The notes beneath the pieces were generated by a model, which was not told the origin of the DNA, searched no databases, and saw only the letters and a program-made list of their open reading frames with translations. A program made the translations under genes and the position numbers. Positions 1 to 8,387 of a DNA stretch of 64,000 nucleotides are shown one piece after another. Location of the stretch: contig NZ_FNCE01000002.1 of the NCBI RefSeq assembly GCF_900100655.1, positions 310,001 through 374,000 on the forward strand, read 5' to 3'. This stretch comes from Limimonas halophila (GTDB lineage: Bacteria > Pseudomonadota > Alphaproteobacteria > Kiloniellales > Rhodovibrionaceae). Within the stretch, counting starts at the first letter, position 1. Every line of letters starts with the position of its first letter.

Positions 1-712
1 ACACGTAGGCCATCTCGCTGTCGTTAAACCCCGCCGGGACCGGGATGTTCCGCGCCATGCCGCCGGCCCGGTCGGCAGGACCGCCGCTGGCGGCGGGATC
101 GCGGCTGTTCCGCGTCATTGGCCAGCGCCCGACCTCGTGGACAGAAACCGTGAGCACACGGTCGTCCTCGGCGAACGCATCCTGGACGCCGTCGCCGTGA
201 TGCGCGTCGATGTCCAGGTAGACGATCTGCGTCAGCCCGCCGTCCAACAGCGCCTGCAGCGCCAAAACGGGATCGTTGAAATAACAGAAGCCGCTTGCCC
301 GGTCGGGCCTCCCGTGGTGTGTGCCGCCGGCCGGGCTGTAGACGCATCGCACACCGGCCAGCAGCAGCGACGCGGCATGCAACGATCCGCCGCAGGCAGT
401 GGCGGGCCGCCGGAAGATCTCGGGAAAAACGGGGTTGCCACGCGCGCCCAGGTGATGGCGCATCTTCACGGCGTCCGAGACCTGTTGCGTACGTTCCGCC
501 GCCTGCACGGCAGCGATGTAGGCGGGATCGTGGAAGCGGGCCAGTTCGGCAGGCGTGGCCCGCGGACTGTCGTGATAGACCGCATCCGGCAGCCAGCCGA
601 GGCTGCGGCACAGGTCGAGGCAGCTCGATACGCGCGGAATGGCCAGCGGGTGCTTCCGGCCGTAGCTGGAATGCCGGTAAATCTCGCTGGCGATGAACTG
701 CGGCGCGCTCAC
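1..712 (-). CDS. Histone deacetylase / AcuC-type deacetylase, partial
   Basis: N-terminal 237 codons of a zinc-dependent deacetylase of the arginase/HDAC fold; the C-terminus runs off the left edge. Visible hallmarks are the tandem catalytic histidines in SPAGGTHHGRP (H132-H133) and the metal site YLDIDAHHGDG (D167, D169, H171). Bacterial members remove acyl or amide groups from small molecules such as acetylpolyamines or from acetylated enzymes; the substrate cannot be told here. The start chosen is a GTG at 712 preceded by GAGGG about 5 nt upstream. It lies 57 bp after mnhG on the same strand and may be the last gene of that operon. Confidence 0.85.
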   Translation of the reverse strand, partial: MSAPQFIASEIYRHSSYGRKHPLAIPRVSSCLDLCRSLGWLPDAVYHDSPRATPAELARFHDPAYIAAVQAAERTQQVSDAVKMRHHLGARGNPVFPEIFRRPATACGGSLHAASLLLAGVRCVYSPAGGTHHGRPDRASGFCYFNDPVLALQALLDGGLTQIVYLDIDAHHGDGVQDAFAEDDRVLTVSVHEVGRWPMTRNSRDPAASGGPADRAGGMARNIPVPAGFNDSEMAYV

Positions 713-769
713 CGTCCCTCGCGTTTTCCCTCAGCTGCAACCTTCGGCCTGGCCCAGCGCCCGGCCCGC

Positions 770-1153
770 TCACGCGTCGTCGTTGTCGCGCGGCCGCGAG
801 CGCAGCCGGTGCTCCGACCCTTGATATCGGCCGCGCAGCTCGTCGATCGAGGTGCCGCGCCACAGCGGTACGCCGGAAATGTACGCGGCCCGGCCGAGCA
901 GGTGCGCGGCCACCGGCGCCGTCATGATCAGGAAGAGGATGGCGGCCAGCGCGCGCAGGACCACCCCCGGTTCGCCGGACCAGACGGCGACGCCCACGAG
1001 CACGAGGCCGGAGCCGAGCGTTCCCGCCTTCGTCGCCGCGTGCATGCGCAGGTAGACGTCGGGCATGCGCACGAGGCCCAGCGCGGCACTGAAGACGAAA
1101 ACCGCGCCGGTCATCGCGGCCAACCCGGCCAGGATCTCCGCGATCAGGCTCAT
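770..1153 (-). CDS. mnhG: Mrp/Mnh Na+/H+ antiporter subunit G
   Basis: A 127-residue membrane protein with three hydrophobic segments and the subunit G signature LGLVRMPDVYLRMHAATKAGTLG near residues 25-47. MnhG is a small essential subunit of the seven-part cation/proton antiporter in the inner membrane, used for Na+ export and pH homeostasis. It overlaps the end of mnhF by 4 nt, so the two are translationally coupled. The arginine-rich, hydrophilic C-terminus (about residues 108-127) is longer than the core needs. Confidence 0.93.
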   Translation of the reverse strand: MSLIAEILAGLAAMTGAVFVFSAALGLVRMPDVYLRMHAATKAGTLGSGLVLVGVAVWSGEPGVVLRALAAILFLIMTAPVAAHLLGRAAYISGVPLWRGTSIDELRGRYQGSEHRLRSRPRDNDDA

Positions 1154-1494
1154 CCCTCGCGCCCTCCGTCGCGGCCACCGAGGCTGTCGTAGCCGTGGTC
1201 CAGCTCACCGCCGCGCCGCTCGATCAGGCGCGCGAAGAAGACGGTCGCCAGGAATGCCACCAGTCCCAAGGCGATGGCGATTTCGAGATAAAGCGTCTCG
1301 CCGGTGGCCAGGACGCGCAGCGCGATGAAGCCGATGGCCAGGATCGCCAGCATGTCCAGCGCCACGACGCGGTCCGCCAGGCTCGGTCCACGCACGAGAC
1401 GGACCAGGGTCAGCAACAGGGCCGCGACCACGAGGACCAGGGAGATCGCGACCGCGATGCCCAGAAAGCCGTTGCTGCCGAAGAATGGGCTCAT
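1150..1494 (-). CDS. mnhF: Mrp/Mnh Na+/H+ antiporter subunit F
   Basis: A 114-residue protein with three transmembrane segments (about residues 9-30, 43-60, 67-89) and the MnhF-typical stretch RGPSLADRVVALD before the second helix. It is a small subunit of the multisubunit cation/proton antiporter. The last 20 residues are glycine/arginine-rich and polar. It sits between mnhE (4-nt overlap at 1491-1494) and mnhG, the canonical order. Confidence 0.93.
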   Translation of the reverse strand: MSPFFGSNGFLGIAVAISLVLVVAALLLTLVRLVRGPSLADRVVALDMLAILAIGFIALRVLATGETLYLEIAIALGLVAFLATVFFARLIERRGGELDHGYDSLGGRDGGREG

Positions 1495-2006
1495 TCGAAC
1501 GCCTCGCGGATCCGGTCCTCGAAGGTGCGTTTGAGGTCGTGCTTGTCCGCTTCGGGATCTTCGATGGCCATGGAGTGGACGTAAAGCGTCTCGCGGTCGT
1601 CCGAGACGTCCATGCTCAAGGTGCCGGGCGTCAGCGAGATCAGGTTGGCGAAGACCATGATCTCCAGATCGTCACGCGCATCCAGCGGCACGGCGATGAT
1701 TCCCGACTGGAATTGCAGGCGCGGCGTGTAAACGAGCTGCAGAACCTGGATCGCAGAGACCACCAGTTCGTAGATGAAGGTCCCGGCCAGCGACAGCACG
1801 CGCCGGAAGCGCGCGAAGTACAAGGTGTCCCCCCACAGCCCGCGCGGAATCCACAGCGCAATGCCCGCCAGGACATAGCCGATCACGAGGTTCAGCCCGC
1901 TCAGCGTGCCGGTCACCAGCACCCACGCCAGGGTCAGGATTGCGTGCAGGACAAACAGGTTGACGGGCTGCCTGCGCAGGGGCGGCTGTTCGATCCGGCT
2001 GTCCAT
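1491..2006 (-). CDS. mnhE: Mrp/Mnh Na+/H+ antiporter subunit E
   Basis: A 171-residue subunit with N-terminal hydrophobic helices (about residues 16-50, 65-85) followed by a soluble domain containing ANLISLTPGTLSMDVS, the conserved MnhE motif. An open frame extends far upstream, but that is a shadow of mnhD; the ATG at 2006 begins the recognisable protein and lies 20 bp after the mnhD stop. It is part of the cation/proton antiporter complex in the inner membrane. Confidence 0.92.
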   Translation of the reverse strand: MDSRIEQPPLRRQPVNLFVLHAILTLAWVLVTGTLSGLNLVIGYVLAGIALWIPRGLWGDTLYFARFRRVLSLAGTFIYELVVSAIQVLQLVYTPRLQFQSGIIAVPLDARDDLEIMVFANLISLTPGTLSMDVSDDRETLYVHSMAIEDPEADKHDLKRTFEDRIREAFE

Positions 2007-2026
2007 GTCTCGCCTCCCGCGCCCGG

Positions 2027-3529
2027 TCACGTCGCCTGCCCCAGGACGGCGCCGATGTAGTCGGATGGCGCCATGAGCTCCCCCGCCGATCGCTGCGCCA
2101 CGCCGACCACGGGCTGCGCCCACAGCCCGATCAGGACAGTCAGCAGCGCCATCACAGCCAACGGGACGGCGGACATCGCCACCTGCCCGCCCCCGGAGAC
2201 GGGTCCCGGGGCCTCGCCCGGCGCCGGGCGGTTGCGCCAGAAGCCGAGCGCCCAGACCTTCGCCATGGAATACAGCGTCAGAAGCCCGGTCACGAGCACG
2301 GCCGCGGCGATGATGAAGGCATCCGCATCCAAACTTGCCTGCACGAGCAGCACCTTGGGCCAGAAGCCCGACAGCGGCGGCACCCCGGCAAGCGACATCG
2401 CCGCGACGAAGAAGATCACCGCCAGCCACGGCCGCTCCAGGTACAGGCTGCCGAGCCGGTTCAGGTTGCCGGTGCCGGTTGCGCGCTCGATCACGCCGGC
2501 GGCCATGAAGAGCGCCGCCATGACCACGATGTGATGCAGCGTGTAGACCAGCGCGCCCGTCAGCCCCGCCTGGGTGTCCAGCCCCACGCCGGCCAGGATC
2601 ACCCCGATGCCGCTGACGAGGTTGAAGGACAACACGCGCCGCACCTCGGTCTGCGCGATCGCGCCCAGCACGCCGGTCAGCATCGTCAGCACGGCGATCA
2701 CGAGGATGAGGGCGTTCGTGTAGCTCTCGCCCACAGTGAAGATCAGCGTGAAGGTGCGCACCACGGCGTAGACGCCCACCTTGGTCAGCAGCGCCGCGAA
2801 CACCGCCGACACCGCGGCGGCCGGCGTGTGATAGCTCGCCGGCAGCCAGAAGTAGAGCGGGAACACCGCCGCCTTCATGCCGAAGGCGATCAGGAACAAC
2901 GTGGCGATCACCGCGATGCGCGCGGGCGCCTGGTGGTCCGCGACGGTGCGCCCAAGATCGGCCATGTTCAGCGTGCCGGTGACGCCGTAGAGCAGCGCGA
3001 TGGCGCCGAGCAGCGTGGCCGTGGCCACGAGGTTGAGCACGACGTACTTCACCGCGCCGTCGACCTGCCGGCGCTCGCCGCCCAGGGCCATGAGGCCGAA
3101 CGAGGCGATCACCATCACCTCGAACCAGACGTAGAGGTTGAAGATGTCGCCCGTCAGGAAGGAGCCGCCCACGCCCGTCAGCAGCGCGTGGAACAGGGGA
3201 TGGAAGCCGAAGACCTCGCGCCCCGGGTCCAGGTCGGTGAGCGCGTAGACCGCCACGCCCAGCCCGATCACGGCGGTGACGAACACCAGCGCCGCGCTGA
3301 GGGTGTCGGCGACCAGCGTGATACCAAAGGGCGCGGCCCAGCCGCCCATCTGGACGGATGCGACACCGCCGCTGAGGACGCCCTGCAACAGCAGCAGCGT
3401 TCCCGCCACGAGCGCCAGCATGCCGACGAGCGAAATCCAGCGCTGCGCCCGGCCCGACGACCAGGCGACAAGACACAGGGCCGCCGTCAGCACGGGAACG
3501 GCGATCGGCCAGATCAGCAGCCACGTCAT
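2027..3529 (-). CDS. mnhD: Mrp/Mnh Na+/H+ antiporter subunit D
   Basis: A 500-residue polytopic protein homologous to the NuoM/NuoN proton-pumping subunits of complex I. The proton-channel core is visible (YVWFEVMVIASFGLMALGG, and later AFGMKAAVFPLYFWLPASYH, with the conserved membrane-buried Lys and Glu). The chosen ATG at 3529 overlaps the mnhC stop by 4 nt. A longer open frame upstream belongs to the mnhC region in another frame. MnhD and MnhA are the ion-translocating subunits. Confidence 0.95.
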   Translation of the reverse strand: MTWLLIWPIAVPVLTAALCLVAWSSGRAQRWISLVGMLALVAGTLLLLQGVLSGGVASVQMGGWAAPFGITLVADTLSAALVFVTAVIGLGVAVYALTDLDPGREVFGFHPLFHALLTGVGGSFLTGDIFNLYVWFEVMVIASFGLMALGGERRQVDGAVKYVVLNLVATATLLGAIALLYGVTGTLNMADLGRTVADHQAPARIAVIATLFLIAFGMKAAVFPLYFWLPASYHTPAAAVSAVFAALLTKVGVYAVVRTFTLIFTVGESYTNALILVIAVLTMLTGVLGAIAQTEVRRVLSFNLVSGIGVILAGVGLDTQAGLTGALVYTLHHIVVMAALFMAAGVIERATGTGNLNRLGSLYLERPWLAVIFFVAAMSLAGVPPLSGFWPKVLLVQASLDADAFIIAAAVLVTGLLTLYSMAKVWALGFWRNRPAPGEAPGPVSGGGQVAMSAVPLAVMALLTVLIGLWAQPVVGVAQRSAGELMAPSDYIGAVLGQAT

Positions 3530-3966
3530 TGCGCCGCCTCCCGCTGCTCGGCACGCACGTCCGCCCCTCGGGCGCGTTCCTGACCGGCGGCGCCGGAGGG
3601 TGGGCTCTGATCGGCGTAGGGCGGCTCGGCTTCGCGCATGGCATCGACGTCGACGGTGCCCATCGAAGCATAGGCGCGGTACGTCAGCACCAGCGCGAAC
3701 GCCAGCAGGCTGAAACCGATCACGATGGCCGTGAGGATCAGCGCCTGCGGCAGCGGGTTCGCCACCGGCCCGGCGGGCTCCTTGAGTCCGTCCGGCACCA
3801 GCGGCGGCGCGTTGCGCGTCAGCCCGCCGGCGGTGAAGATCACCAGATTGACGGCGTTCGAGAAGATGGCGATCCCGAGCAGCACGCGCACCAGATCGCG
3901 CGCCAGCAGCAGGAAGACCGCACACGCCACGAGAATGCCGATCGCGATTGCGAGCACAGGCTCCAT
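3526..3966 (-). CDS. mnhC: Mrp/Mnh Na+/H+ antiporter subunit C
   Basis: A 146-residue NuoK-like subunit with three transmembrane helices (about residues 2-20, 27-47, 72-95). It contains the NuoK-type pattern GIAIFSNAVNLVIF and the later PLPQALILTAIVIG. The C-terminal 45 residues are a charged, polar tail rich in Glu, Arg and Ala. The ATG at 3966 lies 2 nt after the mnhB stop, and the stop overlaps the mnhD start. Confidence 0.94.
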   Translation of the reverse strand: MEPVLAIAIGILVACAVFLLLARDLVRVLLGIAIFSNAVNLVIFTAGGLTRNAPPLVPDGLKEPAGPVANPLPQALILTAIVIGFSLLAFALVLTYRAYASMGTVDVDAMREAEPPYADQSPPSGAAGQERARGADVRAEQREAAQ

Positions 3967-3968
3967 GG

Positions 3969-4388
3969 TCACGCCGAGGCCTCTTCCAGTTCCAGCGCGA
4001 TCGCCGTCAACGCGCCCACGACGACCAGGTACACCCCGATGTCGAACATGAGCGGCGTGGACAGCGCGACGTGCATGCTCAGGCCCAGGTGCGGTTCGTA
4101 CCACAGCCCGGTCAGGAATGGCTCGCCGCCGATCAGCGAGAGCACACCCGACAGCGCCGCGACGAATAGCCCGAACCCGGCGATGGAGAGCGCCGGCACG
4201 CGCAGCGCATCCCGCGCCCACTGCGGCCCGAACGCCACGGAGTAGAGGATCACCGCACTCGCCGCGATCAGGCCGGCGATGAAGCCACCGCCCGGCTGAT
4301 TGTGCCCGCGGAACAGGATGTACACCGAGAACATCAGAATCAGGCTCATCAGCAGGCGCGTGGCGGTGTGGAGGATGATGGAATGCAT
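3969..4388 (-). CDS. mnhB: Mrp/Mnh Na+/H+ antiporter subunit B
   Basis: A 139-residue four-helix membrane protein with the MnhB signature FRGHNQPGGGFIAGLI (about residues 26-41) and the later STPLMFDIGVYLVV. It is a distinct subunit from the MnhB-like domain fused at the end of MnhA. Its first base overlaps the mnhA stop codon and it is followed 2 nt later by mnhC, so expression is tightly coupled. Confidence 0.94.
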   Translation of the reverse strand: MHSIILHTATRLLMSLILMFSVYILFRGHNQPGGGFIAGLIAASAVILYSVAFGPQWARDALRVPALSIAGFGLFVAALSGVLSLIGGEPFLTGLWYEPHLGLSMHVALSTPLMFDIGVYLVVVGALTAIALELEEASA

Positions 4389-6724
4389 CAGCCGGCTTCC
4401 TCCCCGCCGCGCCGGCGGCGCTTGAGCATCCCCAGCAGCGCGGCCGTGGACAGCCCCGCGACCGTCACGACGAAGATCTCGCCCAGGGTGTCGAGCGCGC
4501 GGAAGTCGACGAGGATGACGTTGACGATGTTGTGCCCGTGCGCCTCCGGCACCGAGGTTTCCGCGAAGTACTCGCTAAGCCGCAGATCCAGCGGCGTCTG
4601 CACGACCGCGAGCAGCAGCACCGTCACCGTGGCACCCACGGCCAGGGACAGCGCCGCGTCGCGCATGTGCCCCGCGCGCCGGCGGAACGCCGTCACCTCC
4701 AGCGGCACGCGCATGAGCACGAGCACCAGGATCACGACCGTCAGCGTCTCCACCATGAACTGCGTGAACGCGAGGTCGGGCGCCGAGAAAAGCAGGAAGA
4801 TCAGCGCCACCGCATAGCCGACGAGCCCGAGTGCCGCCACGGCGGCCACACGGCTGCGCACCACGGTCGTGACCAGTGCCCCGGCGATCAGGAGGGCCAG
4901 CGCCAACCACTCCATCAGCTCACCCGCCGGCCACGCGAACGCCCCGGGCCCGCCGCCGAGCGTCAGCAACGACCCGGCGACACCGGCCACGATCACGGCG
5001 AACGACACCCAGAGGTACTGGCGCAGATAGCCGGTTTGCTGGACGCGCGTCTGGATCGCGGCGAACCGTTCCAGCCCGGCGACGGCCTGATCGTAGCCGC
5101 GGTCCGGGCCCCAGCCGATTCTCCGCAGCGCACCTGTGATGCCGGCATGCACCCGGTCCCAGGTTAGATAGGTGGTGATGCCGATGGCCAGCGTCACGAC
5201 GCTCAAAACCAGTGGCCAGGTGATGCCGTGCCACAAGTAGAGGTGACCGGCGCCGTGCTCCAGCGGGGCTTCGCTGAGGCTCTGCATCATCGGAAAGACG
5301 AAGGTCGCCGAGGTGACGGGATGGAAGATGCCCGCCAGGAAGCCCAGGACGGCGAGCGTCAGCCCGCCCATGGTGAGCGCCGGCGGCCCCTCGTGCGGAT
5401 GCTTGGGCAGGTCGGGCTGCGCGCCGAAGAAGGGCCGGACCACCACCAGCCCGGCGGCGGCGACGGTCAGCGCATTCCCGAGCACGGCGGCCAGCGCGAC
5501 GATGCCGTTTGTGTGCAGCGCGCCCTCGTACATCACCTCCTTGGCGATAAAGCCGATGAAGGGGATGATCCCCGACATCGACAGGCCCGCCAGCACCGCC
5601 GCCGCGAAGCTGATCGGCATGGCCGAGCGGAGCCCGCCGAGCGCGCGGACATCGCGCGTGCCGGCCTCGTGGTCCACGGTGCCCGCAATCAGGAACAGCC
5701 CGCCCTTGTAGAGCGCGTGCGTGATGAGGAACGCGGCGGCAGCCTTGTAGGCCAGCGGCGTGCCGATGCCGATCAGCATCACCAGTGTGCCCAGGCCCGC
5801 GACCGTCGAATACGCCAGGATGCGCTTGAGGTCGGTCTGACTCAGCGCCAGCACCGCGCCTGTCAGCATCGTGGCGCCGCCGAAGATGACAAGCGCGTCG
5901 AACCACAGCGCCGTGCCGCCCAGCGACGGGCTCAGCCGCGCCAGCAGGTAGACCCCCGCCTTCACCATCGTGGAGCTGTGGAGGTAGGCGCTGACCGGCG
6001 TGGGCGCCTCCATCGCGTTGGGCAGCCAGAAGTGCAGCGGCACCTGCGCCGACTTCGAAAACGCCCCCAGCAGCACCAGCACCGTCATCGCGGCGTACAT
6101 CGGGCTCTCGCGCAGCACCTCGCCGGCCTGGTTGAGGTCCGACAGCGCCATGCTGCCGCCGGCCACGGCGCTCATGATGAGCAGCCCGGCCAGCAGCGCC
6201 AGCCCGCCGGCGCCCGTCACGACCAGCGCCTGCATGGCCGCCCGGCGCGAGGGTCCCTCGCTGTGGTTGTAGCCGATCAGCAGGAAGGATGTGAGCGACG
6301 TCAGCTCCCAAAACACAAAGAGCGTGATGATGTTGTCCGCGAGCACCACGCCCAGCATCGCCGCCATGAAGCTGAGCAGGTAGAGGTAGAAGCGCCCCAT
6401 CTGCCGGTCGCCGTGAAGGTAGGCGCCCGTGTAGATGACGACGAAGGTGCCGATGCCGCTGATCAGCAGCGCGAACAGCAGCGCCAGCCCGTCCACGAAG
6501 AAGGAGAGCGACACCCCGATCGCCGGCACCCAGGGCGTGGCGAAGCGGAGGGTTTCTCCGGCCGCCACCGCCGGCAGGAAGCTCAGGAAGTAAACGAAGA
6601 GCGCCGCCGGCAGCAGCCCCAGCAGCCACGACGCGCGCTCACCCAGCGTGCGCAGGATGGTGGGCGCGAACGCGCCGAGCACGAAACCGGAAAGAACGGC
6701 GGGCAGCATCATGGCGCTTGGCAC
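4388..6724 (-). CDS. mnhA: Mrp/Mnh Na+/H+ antiporter subunit A
   Basis: At 778 residues this is the full-length, NuoL-like large subunit carrying C-terminal MbhE/MnhB-like helices. Core motifs are FVFWELTSLTSFLLIGYNHS (about 134-153), SKSAQVPLHFWLPNAMEAPTPVSAYLHSS in two pieces, and ALYKGGLFLIAG. The C-terminal domain includes LIFLLFSAPDLAFTQFMVET. It is the first gene of mnhABCDEFG. The frame opens with a GTG at 6724; an ATG four codons later (6712) is an equally reasonable start because neither has a strong ribosome-binding site. The upstream gene coxG is divergent, so the promoter must lie in 6725-6932. Confidence 0.95.
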   Translation of the reverse strand: MPSAMMLPAVLSGFVLGAFAPTILRTLGERASWLLGLLPAALFVYFLSFLPAVAAGETLRFATPWVPAIGVSLSFFVDGLALLFALLISGIGTFVVIYTGAYLHGDRQMGRFYLYLLSFMAAMLGVVLADNIITLFVFWELTSLTSFLLIGYNHSEGPSRRAAMQALVVTGAGGLALLAGLLIMSAVAGGSMALSDLNQAGEVLRESPMYAAMTVLVLLGAFSKSAQVPLHFWLPNAMEAPTPVSAYLHSSTMVKAGVYLLARLSPSLGGTALWFDALVIFGGATMLTGAVLALSQTDLKRILAYSTVAGLGTLVMLIGIGTPLAYKAAAAFLITHALYKGGLFLIAGTVDHEAGTRDVRALGGLRSAMPISFAAAVLAGLSMSGIIPFIGFIAKEVMYEGALHTNGIVALAAVLGNALTVAAAGLVVVRPFFGAQPDLPKHPHEGPPALTMGGLTLAVLGFLAGIFHPVTSATFVFPMMQSLSEAPLEHGAGHLYLWHGITWPLVLSVVTLAIGITTYLTWDRVHAGITGALRRIGWGPDRGYDQAVAGLERFAAIQTRVQQTGYLRQYLWVSFAVIVAGVAGSLLTLGGGPGAFAWPAGELMEWLALALLIAGALVTTVVRSRVAAVAALGLVGYAVALIFLLFSAPDLAFTQFMVETLTVVILVLVLMRVPLEVTAFRRRAGHMRDAALSLAVGATVTVLLLAVVQTPLDLRLSEYFAETSVPEAHGHNIVNVILVDFRALDTLGEIFVVTVAGLSTAALLGMLKRRRRGGEEAG

Positions 6725-6932
6725 CCAAGGATGGAACCTGAGGAGACCCGGGCTCGCACCAGCGGCGCGTCCGCACGGTCGCGGTTATCGGGCGCGCACC
6801 TTATGGCCCCCCGGACGGGGCATGCAAGTTGTTCGCAGCCCCGCGGTTGCCGCCGGTCCGCGCCATCATTAGACCGACCAAGGATGGCCGCGGTTTTCGC
6901 GGGGGCGAGCAGCAGTCAGGGAGGACGCCGCC
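6725..6932. promoter_or_regulatory. Divergent intergenic region mnhA / coxG
   Basis: 208 bp separate the start of the minus-strand mnh operon from the plus-strand cox cluster. It must hold promoters for both. The coxG ribosome-binding site AGGGAGG (about 6918-6924) is clear. I could not assign convincing -35/-10 boxes or an operator. Confidence 0.5.
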
Positions 6933-7745
6933 ATGGAAATGACGGGCGAGCAGCGCATCGCCGCGCCGCGCGAGCGCGTTTGGGAAGCGCTCAACGATCC
7001 CGAGATTCTCAAGCAGTGCATCCCGGGCTGCCAGTCCATCGAAAAGAGCGACGAGAACAGCTTCGCGGCGAAGGTGAAGGCCAAGGTCGGGCCGGTGAAC
7101 AGCACCTTCTCGGGCACGGTGACGCTGTCCGACCTCAACCCGCCGGAAAGCTACACCATCTCCGGCCAGGGCTCCGGCGGTGCGGCGGGATTCGCCAAGG
7201 GCTCGGCCCGGGTCTCGCTGGAAGAAGACGGCGGCGAGACGATCCTGCGCTACACCGTTGACGCGCAGGTGGGCGGCAAGCTGGCCCAGGTGGGCCAGCG
7301 CCTGATCCAGTCCACGGCCAACAAGTACGCCAAGCAGTTCTTCGACAGCTTCACCGAGAAAGTGGGCGCCGCCCAGGCGGCGGAAACCGCGGCCGAAGCC
7401 GAGCAACCGCAAGCGGAAACCGCCCCGGCAGCCGAAGCGACCGAGCCGCCGGCCACCGGGGAAGCGCCGGCTGCGGCGCCCGCAGGCGAGACTGCCGCCC
7501 CGTCCCCGGAAGCGGAGGCAACCGCCGGCGCCGGCACCACGGCCCGCGCGCAGTCGCAAGCCCCGCAGGAAGCCGCGGAAACCGTGGCGGAAACGGCGGG
7601 CGGCACCACGCAGCCGGGATCGGAGTCCCAGCCCGCCCAGGAGCCGAGCGCAGCGCCCGAAAATCGGCGCGGCTTGGACCCGAAGATCTGGGTTCCGGGT
7701 CTCATCGCCCTGATCGTGATTCTCCTTGCGATCCTGAGCGCGTAA
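6933..7745 (+). CDS. coxG: CoxG-type carbon monoxide dehydrogenase subunit G, membrane-tethered
   Basis: A 270-residue protein. Residues 1-146 form an SRPBCC/CoxG domain (EQRIAAPRERVWEALNDPE at the start; GQGSGGAAGFAKGSARVSL mid-domain). Residues 147-250 are a low-complexity Ala/Glu/Pro/Thr linker, and residues 252-269 are a single hydrophobic helix ending the protein (WVPGLIALIVILLAIL). In Oligotropha CoxG is implicated in docking CO dehydrogenase to the inner membrane, which fits this tail-anchor design. It is the first cox gene, preceded by a strong AGGGAGG site, and is separated from coxS by 170 bp. Confidence 0.9.
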   Translation: MEMTGEQRIAAPRERVWEALNDPEILKQCIPGCQSIEKSDENSFAAKVKAKVGPVNSTFSGTVTLSDLNPPESYTISGQGSGGAAGFAKGSARVSLEEDGGETILRYTVDAQVGGKLAQVGQRLIQSTANKYAKQFFDSFTEKVGAAQAAETAAEAEQPQAETAPAAEATEPPATGEAPAAAPAGETAAPSPEAEATAGAGTTARAQSQAPQEAAETVAETAGGTTQPGSESQPAQEPSAAPENRRGLDPKIWVPGLIALIVILLAILSA

Positions 7746-7915
7746 AGACGCGCATTCCCCGGCGTGAGCGCGGTTGACCGGGCTAGCCCCGCGGCCACAA
7801 CATTCCACCGGCAGCATCGGCGGCGAAGAACCGGGACACCCCACGAACGACCAAAGATCCGGCAACGCCGCGCCGCCCGTGCATTCCCGACACGGCGATC
7901 GACAGGGAGAGATCG

Positions 7916-8383
<468 letters not shown>

Positions 8384-8387
8384 CGCC

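Noticed and set aside
5228-7261. 677-codon plus-strand open frame
   Set aside because: Antisense to mnhA and in the wrong frame of coxG; low-complexity Arg/Gln/His-rich sequence.
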